Of a stretch of 64,000 nucleotides of DNA, positions 53,149 through 64,000 are shown one piece after another. The translations under genes were made by a program, and so were the position numbers. The DNA is from Coptis chinensis (Eukaryota; Streptophyta; Magnoliopsida; Ranunculales; Ranunculaceae). The notes under the pieces were generated by a model. That model saw only the letters and a program-made list of their open reading frames with translations. It was not told the DNA's origin and made no database searches. Every line of letters begins with the position of its first letter. Position 1 is the stretch's first letter. The stretch spans positions 80,869,501 through 80,933,500 of the forward strand of contig CM027385.1 of the NCBI GenBank assembly GCA_015680905.1, in the 5' to 3' direction.

Positions 53149-55604
53149 TTATGTAAAAGGTACATCTTTGCTTACCGTTGGTCCCCCACTGGCCCCCTCT
53201 CCCAACACACATACACACCCCAATTTTGATACCTTTGTAGATCTAACTTGGTATTCTGCTAGTCATATATATCATACCACTGCAGTTTTTATATTAAGGC
53301 CTGATAGCATGGTTTACTTTGAGGATGTGTGTGTGTGTGTGTGTCTGCAAGCTTTGTGAAGGAACTTTTGCACTTAATTCTTGTTTATAATATAGCCGTT
53401 ACATATTTGTGACATCGTTTGTGATGTCTGTTTGTGTGCTTCTGGCTGCAGTGATGCGCTTGCTATTCATAGTAAAAGAACCTTAGAATGTAAATCACTG
53501 GCACAGCCAAATCCTCTGTCACTAGAATGTGACTTCTGATATTACAATTGGTAATGTTCTCATGCAATTTAGTTAGGGAAGTGTCGGACTTTGGTTTCGC
53601 ATAAATCAGACCCTGTTCTGGTTTGCTCCTTGTCAATATATATGCTCTCACCGCCAGAAAAACTCGTGGAGCCATTATGTTGGTTGAATGAGGAATTGGA
53701 ACAAGTGTTTCGGCTACTATTTCCCCCTTACTTGAGGCTTAGCACATCTAAGTATACTGATTGCATATTTGTCAGTCTACTCGATTTCCATTACTTGACT
53801 TGACATTGTTTTCTGCAGGCTGTGCAGGTAACAACCAACATTGCTCATGTTTTTATGCTATCCCTAGAATTTTGTTGATATATATTTTTTCAGTAAGTTG
53901 TATGTATATTGTTATGCTATCCCTAGAATTTTGTTGATATATGTTTTTATGCTATCCCTTCTTTTTGTTACACAGATCTGATATTGGTTGTTGCAACAGA
54001 ATGCACAACTGCTAGAATATTCATTTAAATGGCTGACATTCAAGTCCGGAGGGCAGAAGAACTAATAAGAAGTGCAAATGTCAACTTGTAATAGTACCAG
54101 CTAAAATTTAGTCATAGGGTTGGTTGCAGATTTTCAATGTGTGCAACCTGTAGTACGCCTGATAAACCATTTTTTTTTGAGATAAGTTGGCGATGAGGCA
54201 TTCGACTTTCTTGGCTCTTCTGTGCATTGTACAAGCTGAAACAGAAATGAATGTACGAGGAATTTGTTTTCAGATATTTGCTCGTGTTCAGTAAATCCTT
54301 TTTTACTTTTAATGAAAACTTTAATTATTTTGTGAGAAAGACACGTTAGAGATGAAAAACGTCAACTAAAACTTGTAGTAAACCCTGAGGAATGTAAATT
54401 GAATGTTTTTACATAGTTGGAAAAACTTCATGTTTCAACTGAAATTTTCTTATCTTTGAGTGGTGTGATAAATACATATTACTACTGATTATATAGTCTA
54501 TCCGGTCAAAGGGTTGGGAAGAGTGCAGATTCAATCTAGGTCAAACCATTTGATACAAATTTAAGCTTCTGATGCGAGCGCAAACTTCAACGAAGAGTGT
54601 CACTAAATTATAATGCAAGTCAGAGCCAATTTTCAGGCAAGTAATACTTCTATGTAGCGAAAGAACTATGAGAATACTCGTAAGACCTGGTAAACACTGG
54701 GACTTGGCTAAATTAATAGAAAAAATTCAGCTACAAAACTAAGTCATATACATATGCTCAGTGACAATAGAGATCCCATGGAACGACACAAAGAGGTGCA
54801 CAAACACATCGGTTTTTTGGGGACTATCACAGCTTTAGAAATGCTGATTTCTTGTAACTGATGATGTTGAAAAGTGGAAAACAAAATATCACAAATTTAG
54901 TACAACCACATGCAAGATCTGCATACAAGTTTGATGACTGATATCACTTACATTGTTTTTCTTTATGTCAAAGATGTTTCTTTTACCAAAAATTCATGCC
55001 ACATGAATCTGCTGCCTGAAAGGTTCTCAATTTTTTTAGCCCAAAATCTGATCCCTGCACATCATACCAACTTTCTGCACAAAATGATGGCGATGATCCT
55101 TGGAATTCTTTACAGGTTCTAGGTAGAACGGAGGACGTCAAGTTGGCCTCTTTACTCCAGACCACAGTTTACTGCAAGAGATTTTTATTTTCAATCTTAA
55201 CAAGGCGACTAAGCTAGAGAACAGGCAATTTGACTAGCCGAGATAATCAGGATCAAACACTTCCGAAACAGCCCATATTTTGGACGCAAGGTTCTTCACT
55301 AGATGGAAACTTACACAAATGATTTACAATGACGTGAAGCCGATAACTCCAAAACAACTCTAGTATTTTTTTCTTTCCAACTGCCAGAAATTTGTGGCTA
55401 TTTACACGAGCAAAATGCCAAGAAGCATGGCGCAAGGCAACGATTAAAACCCTGCAGTCGTGGTCTGGATGCTTGTCATGGAGGAACTACTCCAGCCTCA
55501 CCATTTCCACTGTAAGCAGAAACATTTACTGATAAAGCAGTTGGGCCTTTCATGTTTCCTCCAAGAAGTTTGGGAAAACAATTTATCATGTATATAATGC
55601 TCAT
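53149..55604. other. Intergenic region between convergent genes
   Basis: 2.4 kb holding the 3' UTRs of the protease gene (+) and of the TOM1-like gene (-). A (GT)n run lies at about 53326-53343, and GTTATGCTATCCCTAGAATT is directly repeated near 53855 and 53911. No gene seen. Confidence 0.55.
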
Positions 55605-58600
55605 TTAGATGGGACTTGCTCTTGATGCCTGCAATTATAATGTCAAGTTAGGTCGGTTTGTGCTTCAAACATAACTAATTAACTAGAATAACAATGCAGG
55701 GGGTGTGCTAAAGCTAACATGTAAACCTGATTCTGGGAGGAAGTTGCAGTAGTCCAGCGCTGAGAATTATGCATCGCCGCTGTTGTGTCACTCATGAAGG
55801 TCACTATGCTCGATTGTCTTTCACTATCAATTGCAACTGCAGGCGGCAATTCCCTCATAATCCATAACACATAAGCTGAGGGTACAGATGAACCTGGCGA
55901 ACATCACAAAGATGGAACCTTAGATTCATAGAAATTTCTAAAAGTTTTTAGTTATCAGGTACATGTTCTTCACCGAAGGAATTTCTCTATGGAAAGTAGA
56001 AGGCTTTGGTCGACAACCATTAAGAACCTTCATTTTTGTGACAATCATCTTATGTCCTGTCAGGCAGCTTCATGTGTAAACCATTTTCCTACTTCAGAGC
56101 AGGAAGTCTAAATTGTCTTTGCTATTTTTTAATCAGGAAGTCCACTTTTTGCGATTTCATATCAGAAGCCGTATTATACCCCACATGTCGAATAAATGGA
56201 GTACACTTTATTATAACATGTTAACTACAATTATGAGGACAAAGACGTCCAAGAGATTGTACCCTTCTTGAGCACCACCCCAGTTTCTCAAGTGGATATA
56301 AAGTAAAACAGAAGAGCGACGTCTGAAAGCCACAATCAGTTCATTCAGTTGGACAATGATGATATTGTTGTTTCCAATTTAAACCGAGTTAAGACAAACC
56401 AACCCATAGATGCACATCTAATTGGCAAAAAAAAAAGAAAAAGAAAGAAAGAGGGGATAATATAAAAGGTACCATAAAACCCAAAACTATGTTTCTAAAA
56501 CTGACTTGTTAAGTGAATAAGTTCGTAAAGGTAGTAATTTGGGGCAGATGTAGAAAAGCACCATTGCCCCTTATCAGGTATTAGTCCATCTAGTAATATC
56601 AAAGTATGCACTACTTCTTCCTTGACAGGTATGGGGTCCTTATGGAGCTTAAGTGATTAAAAATGTAACTTCTTAGCTAGAGGTATTTTGCATCAATTAC
56701 GAATATTTATGTTAAAGCAGTCAAAGATTGTTAAATAGTTATGATCAAGCAATGGCATTTTGATCATTCATATAAAAAAAAATGAAGACGTGGGAGAAAA
56801 ACAAAGTACCTATAAAGTAATACAAAAAAACCAGAATCGACGTTAGTATTCCATTCACGTCCCTTGGATGCCAATGGTACAGAAGCTGCAATTAAGAAAA
56901 CAACTTAGAGAGGGTATATGCATGCCAAGCTTAAAAACTGTAAGACAATCAAGATTGTCAGACCTCCAAAAGAGATACATACAGGTATATTTGTACTAAG
57001 TGCTACTACTGCACTTGATGTGAAGCAAACAACACATACAATTGCCAAACCTGCAACCTGTAACAAAAAAAAAGAAACTCCAAGATATCAGAAACCATGA
57101 CAGCTCATAAGCAATGATAGCCAGATACTTCAACATGGCGCTGTATCATCTTTGATGTGGGTCCATGCCATCTTGGAGCGGTATCACCCCGTATCTGAGC
57201 ATCATAGTAGATCCACACTAAATGTTGGTTCAATGTATGAATGGGACCATGAGAGAAAAGAAAATGATACTAATAAAGAAAAAGATTTCAAATATTGGGT
57301 ATGATGCTCCAAAAAAAAAATGCTACTCCCATCCTAGCACTTGTAGTTGCACCCCAGAGCTGAGGCGAAGAATTGTAACTAGAGAATTAACAAGTAAAAA
57401 GTAGATACCTTCCACATTTCAAATGAAGCTTTATCAGATCGAACTTTGCTCATTTTCAAGAAAAGTACCAGCCCTAGATGTCAAAAATGCAGCAAGCATG
57501 TATTTGAGTAACAACAATAAAGGTATCAGAAGCATAAGTTTCAAAAGATGAGGTTTAAACATGATTTAGAGGACTGAAAAACCTATCCTAAATGAGAAAC
57601 AAAATTTTCTGTATGCAAACACACAGCATATATTCCTAAGTTGGTGATGTTTAACGTCTAAAGGCTTGTAACATTCAAGGGTCAACAAAAACTTAAAATA
57701 AAAGACAGTAATGGATCAAGGGTCAAGGAATTAGGAGATAACAAAAATGAAGGGACTCATTCAGTTTGGTCGCTGTGGGGAGGAGTTGAGAGATATCCCA
57801 CTCAAGCACTTCCTATTCAGATGGGAGATTATTATAGGTGGCTGAATGGAATCAAGATATTATCGTATAAATGGTTGTTTTAGTTGCTATTTTCTTTCTC
57901 CTTTCAATCTTTATACCGTAGGGCTTAGGTCACCTCATCGGATAATTTTTTTAAATGAAAAAAGATTTGGTCACACAAACAGCTACAGCAAATAAAGGAA
58001 ACTAAAAGTTAAATGTACATAAGACGACATTTGCTCACCATAAACGGCTAAGGCTCCAGCTAATAGAAGGATTGCTATGGCAAAAAAATATATGTACACC
58101 TGCACAGTGGCAGCACTAACTGGATTAATGGACACATAATTTTAAACCCAAAAACCAATTTGATTATCACCAATGTATTTACAATATTAACATATTTCAT
58201 TAGTTGATTTCAACTTCCAGAAGAAACAAAGAATTCACGGGGAATTAGTGAACCTCTGTATTTAACATTTTTTAAATTGAACTGAGAAGAATGGGATCAA
58301 GATAATAGCTGTCTTTCTTTTAGCTAATTTTTTCATCAATGCGAACTTTGTAATAAGTAGTAATAGAAATGAAGGCAAAGGCAAAGGGAATCCTACAGCG
58401 TGGGAGCTACTCACAGGATTCCAAATCTAATAATAGAGCTGACGAACACAATTGGCCTATGTATACAGTGATAAAAACATCAATAGAAAAAACAGGTGAA
58501 AAGAGTTTATGCTTTTTTTTTGCTTGGTAGGTTTTATCTATTGTATATAAGAAAAAAGAAAGTTACAGTACTGGTGGATAGTTCCTCATATTGAGCTCAT

Positions 58601-60815
58601 GTTACAAACCTAAAATACAGGGCATTGGGATCCTCCCATTTATACAACCATGGGGGATTTCCTACATAAACACATACTTCATCCTTATCTAAGCTGGAAC
58701 CTGTCATTGCAACAATATCTGCCGCAAAATTAGCTTCTCCCACGTGTGAGAGAGCATACATCTTTGCATCTTGCTTTTACACTTAAGTTCGTGTATTGCA
58801 TGGGCTGTGCAAACTGTAACAGGTATAAAGAGGGAGCGACTGTGCTCTTCAACATTGAAATAAAATATAAGTAAAATAATAGATTGGTTCACCTCTTTAA
58901 TCTTAAAACAAATGTAACAACAGGAGACTCATTCAAACGAGAAGTTAATTACGATGTAACAACATGCATCTACAGTCTATATAAAGATTGGACTCGAATG
59001 TCCACATGCAAAATACTAAAATACAAACATTAACGTATTCATAATAAATATGTACAGTCAATTTTGATCGTTTAATTCATAAACAATAATGATATATTAG
59101 TGCGTGGATCATCCGATCGTAACAATGCGTCAATGTGATCACATATTCCAACCAGAATCTTGTGTTTAAGAGAGTTTGGTGAACTGAAACAGGTTGTTTC
59201 TGGTTACAACCCCATATCCTCAGTCAATCCCTGTTCTCTATTTCCACCTGTTTGGGGTTGCAGAACAAACCAGCGCATTTATTGGAACCTTTTCGAAAAT
59301 TGACATATTCAGGACCACATAAGCAGAGATCATTGAGGAGATCACTGAAGCTTGTTAACTATGTTGCCTATTTTTTATTTTATTTTTGGATTGGTAAGCC
59401 TGTTTTAAATGGGATCAGTAACTCTTTGATGCTGGTGGGGTTCGAGCCCCAAACCTCTGGTATCATCACCCAAAGGTTTTACCGACTTTGCTAGTCGGCA
59501 CCTGCACTATCCTGCCTATTGCGGTTTAAACAGATTTTTTTCTGACATTCTAGGTCTGAGTTGAGGCTGCAAGCCACAAATTTTAACTTATACAAAGTTT
59601 AATAAGCATAGAAAAGCAGACACAGGATCGCTTAACAATAAAAAAATATCCAAGTTTCAACTGGGTAGATTTGTTCATACCCGAGCCACTATGGAGGAAT
59701 CAATAGAATTCTTTCCCGTACCAATCCAAATTAGCACAGCAAATGCCATCATCATTACAAAGATTAGAAAAACCACCTGGTATAAAACAAGAGAATAATT
59801 TGATTTGGTTATAAAAGAGAATTTAGATCTAACATATTCCAGAGTAGAGAATATTGACTATAGTATTTACATTTGCGTACCAAGATGACAAATTTCTGTC
59901 GGCTTCCAACATGACCAAAATGTAATGGACAACATTTTCTATGATGGCCCAAGGTAGATAAACCAGGTGCTGTCTTTGACTTATCCAACAACCCAACTTG
60001 ACAAGTATCTTCTTCATCCTCTTCTTCTTCATCATTTGCTTGATGGCACAGATCAACCCTACAAATTCATACATAAACACATAATAGAACATCCGCATGC
60101 CTAGTCCCAATTGTTCAAAATCAGCAATAAATTTATAAACAAATTTACCAGAACGATAGTAGCAGAAGAAAAGTTGCTTGAAACAGAATTGTTGGACAGG
60201 CTGCAGTAACAAAAAACAAAAAAAAACTTTTGATAAGTGAATCGAAACTGAGCTTAAAGCCGGTAGATATCTGGCACAATAACTTACACATTAAGACGAA
60301 TCCACAAGCATGAGACCAACACAACCATCTCTTGCAAGTAGATACGAGATTCGATATAAAATACACAAAGTTGCCTGCCCAGATACACAACTTATAAATT
60401 ACAAAAAACAAAAAATGTGTCATAATGCACCAGGTGTTCAGTGTTCACTTACCTACGTTTGAAAAGCCAATCATGAGATGGAACACCTTCAAAAAATTGG
60501 ATGCACACTAGTATTAAAAATTAAAAACCATCTCAAAGTATTACTACTGATGACCAAACTACAAATATGAAATATGAAATATGAAATAGACCTTCTGACG
60601 AGTCCAGCCAAGTCGTCGGTTCCTCATTTGCATCCTTATCAACTAAAAAACAATCACATTTGCTAAGCATTCAATTAATTAATTAATTAATTAAAAAAAT
60701 AAGGATGGATGAGAACCTGATAGAATGCAAATGTGGAAATAATGAGACCATCGATAAATGCTAAAGCAATAGTGACAGATAATAAACCAGTAGAAAAACA
60801 ACGATCGCTCTCCAT
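55605..60815 (-). CDS. TOM1/THH1-family seven-helix membrane protein (DUF1084)
   Basis: Exons in transcript order: 60717-60815, 60592-60642, 60453-60486, 60288-60374, 60149-60200, 59881-60058, 59681-59776, 58039-58099, 57409-57473, 56983-57057, 56810-56885, 55727-55893, 55605-55628. All 13 join in phase with GT-AG introns, giving 354 residues. The family motif GWTRQKVFHLMIG is in exons 2-3. Several hydrophobic helices follow. An acidic loop (NDEEEEDEEDT) and a Cys pair (RKCCPLHF) lie between helices. The last exons carry YVLWIMRELPPA and a Ser/Thr-rich tail ending QASRASPI. This matches the Arabidopsis At4g21570 type, a relative of TOM1/TOM3/THH1. TOM1 and TOM3 are host factors of tobamovirus replication on the tonoplast. 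The role of this branch is not settled. Intact. Confidence 0.92.
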
Positions 60816-61121
60816 TCTTGTATTCTCTAAAAAAATTAAAAAAAAAATAGATCGGTCTGATTTTGGTTTAACAAAATTTTATTTCACCATGGTCGGCTAC
60901 TTAGTCTACCGGCATATTCATTATGCCGGCACTTTAAAGTTTCTAGATGGCTGAGCTGGTCTATACTCTATATATACAGAAAAAGAGGAAAAGTCTTTTT
61001 TCAGCTCATGTTATTATGTATCAAATATATTACAAGGGTTTAGTTAATAACGTTTTTAAGTGGGGATGAATCTTCATTGGTCCAAAGTATGGGAAGATCT
61101 TATTCGATATATAATTATATA
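60816..61121. other. Upstream region of the TOM1-like gene
   Basis: Probable leader and promoter on the minus strand. A small palindrome ACCGGCATATTCATTATGCCGG lies near 60909. No other gene. Confidence 0.45.
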
Positions 61122-61370
61122 GGGTTAGTTAGCCCTTACAAGGGTTTTACCGTTTTTAATTGAATCTTCATTAGTTGCAATTAGTGTTATCCTCTCGTTT
61201 TCAAAAATATTAGTGATACTCCCCAATTACAAGATCCAACAAGATGAATTTTTTTTTTCAGATGAAAAAATCTGACCGTTAGATCACTCCAAATGGGGTA
61301 TTACTAATATTTTTGAAAAAATGGGGATAACACTAATTGCAACTAGTAATGGGGTAAATCTAACTAACCC
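61122..61370. mobile_element. MULE-type MITE, 249 bp, with 9-bp target duplication
   Basis: Terminal inverted repeats GGGTTAGTTAG and CTAACTAACCC. An exact 9-bp duplication AATTATATA lies at 61113-61121 and 61371-61379, the length made by Mutator-like transposases. The arms continue inward (TAGTTGCAATTAGTGTTATC, then AAAAATATTAGT) so the whole unit folds back. No coding capacity. Confidence 0.88.
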
Positions 61371-61712
61371 AATTATATATGTCTCAAATAGTCAAATCAC
61401 AAACTTAAGGGCAGTAATGCTAATGTAATAAATGGGGAGATAAGAAAATGTAAATTTTTGTATTTGAGTCATAATACTTAGTCGATGAACAATTGAATGC
61501 CATTGCTTTCTTATTACATTCAAAATCTTTTGATTTCATTAGAAGATCTCAATTCAAGCGTTTTTTATATTATAATTCCAAAAAAAATCTGAAGAACTTG
61601 ACCAATCTGATATAATCCGAATTGGTCGGGCTAGAATTTTTAAATTGAAAATTTAAAGACCGACTAGGATTTGGTCTAGGTTTGGATTGAAACATTTGAA
61701 ATTTGGATTGGG
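61371..61712. other. AT-rich spacer
   Basis: 340 bp between the MITE and the CBL copy. Contains TTTAAATTGAAAATTTAAA-like palindromes. No gene. Confidence 0.5.
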
Positions 61713-63503
<1,791 letters not shown>

Positions 63504-64000
63504 GGTTCAGTTTTACGCCAAGTTACAACTTTCTGCTTCTTACTACGCCAAGTTATAACTTTTTGTTTCTTACTACGCCAAGTTACAAGATTTCCACCGA
63601 GAAAAGTGAAATATCCTGATATAGAACGTCTATCAGTTTTATCACCAGCCCAATCTGCATCTGTGTATCCAACAATGTCCAATACATTATACTTTCCAAA
63701 TAGTAAATCGTTGCCGGTGCCTTCTTCAAATACTTCAAGATACGAGAGACTGCAACCATATGTTCTTCACTAGGACAATGTATAAACTGACTAATAACCA
63801 CACTCACAGCATAAGCAATATCAGGTCTAGTATGAGAGAGATAAATTAACCTTCCTACAAGACGATGATACCTTCTTTTATCAGTAGGAACTTAATCAGG
63901 ATGAATGGCGAGTCCATGATTCATCTCAATGGGTGTCTCCATTGGTTTGCAATCTAATATTCCTGTTTCAGCAAGCAAATCTAGGACATACTTCTTCTGT
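63504..64000 (-). mobile_element. Ty1/copia fossil, RT end and RNase H part
   Basis: On the minus strand the sequence encodes the copia RNase H signature [11 protein letters not shown] with RRSISGYF, preceded by the end of the reverse transcriptase ([13 protein letters not shown]). A short TWRSKKQKV segment is locally repeated three times near 63535-63600. The element is truncated at the border with the CBL copy and runs off the right edge of the window. It is a broken fossil. Confidence 0.85.

Noticed and set aside
59439-59450. tRNA-like B box (GGTTCGAGCCCC), possible SINE in a TOM1-like intron
   Set aside because: No A box at the right distance, no poly(A)-like tail and no target duplication could be seen.

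Overview
The window is nuclear DNA of a flowering plant, most likely a eudicot. The evidence is AT-rich introns with plant GT-AG borders, plant-only gene families (callose synthase, CBL calcium sensor, plastid solanesyl diphosphate synthase, TOM1-like membrane protein, SAC51-type bHLH) and several classes of plant transposable element. I cannot name the species.

Layout. 1-2.8 kb is a decayed Ty1/copia element on the minus strand. 3.1-8.1 kb holds the last 14 exons of a callose synthase (+) with one frameshift. 9.2-12.1 kb is a SAC51-family bHLH gene (+) whose long leader encodes the family's conserved upstream peptide, split over two exons. 14.4-20.6 kb is a CBL2/CBL3-type calcineurin B-like gene (-) in eight coding exons with one extra base in exon 6. 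20.8-24.0 kb is repeat DNA: a small TRIM-like LTR element with a hAT element inside one LTR, then an array of about 174-bp units. 25.1-32.0 kb is a coding-less LTR element with 2.8-kb LTRs and a clean 5-bp target duplication.

Around it, from about 25.0 to 43.2 kb, lies a mosaic of broken host-gene pieces (ISWI remodeler, ARF GTPase, ARABIDILLO, a FAR1/MULE-like segment, U2AF35). Helitron-like 5' ends and one Helitron-like 3' hairpin border this mosaic. I read it as Helitron gene capture with nested insertions.

From 43.5 kb the window is gene-rich again: solanesyl diphosphate synthase (+, six exons), an ELC/VPS23 ESCRT-I gene (+, one exon), a mitochondrial inner-membrane-protease-like gene (+, four exons) and a TOM1-like gene (-, 13 exons). 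All four reading frames are intact. The right edge carries a MULE-type MITE, an inverted 1.8-kb copy of part of the CBL gene including its exon 7, and a copia remnant that abuts that copy.

The genes are independent units, as usual in plants, and I see no operon-like or pathway cluster. The most informative signals are the spliced conserved uORF, the Helitron-type gene-fragment mosaic, the nested and dateable repeat insertions, and one-base frameshifts in two otherwise well-kept genes, which may be assembly errors.
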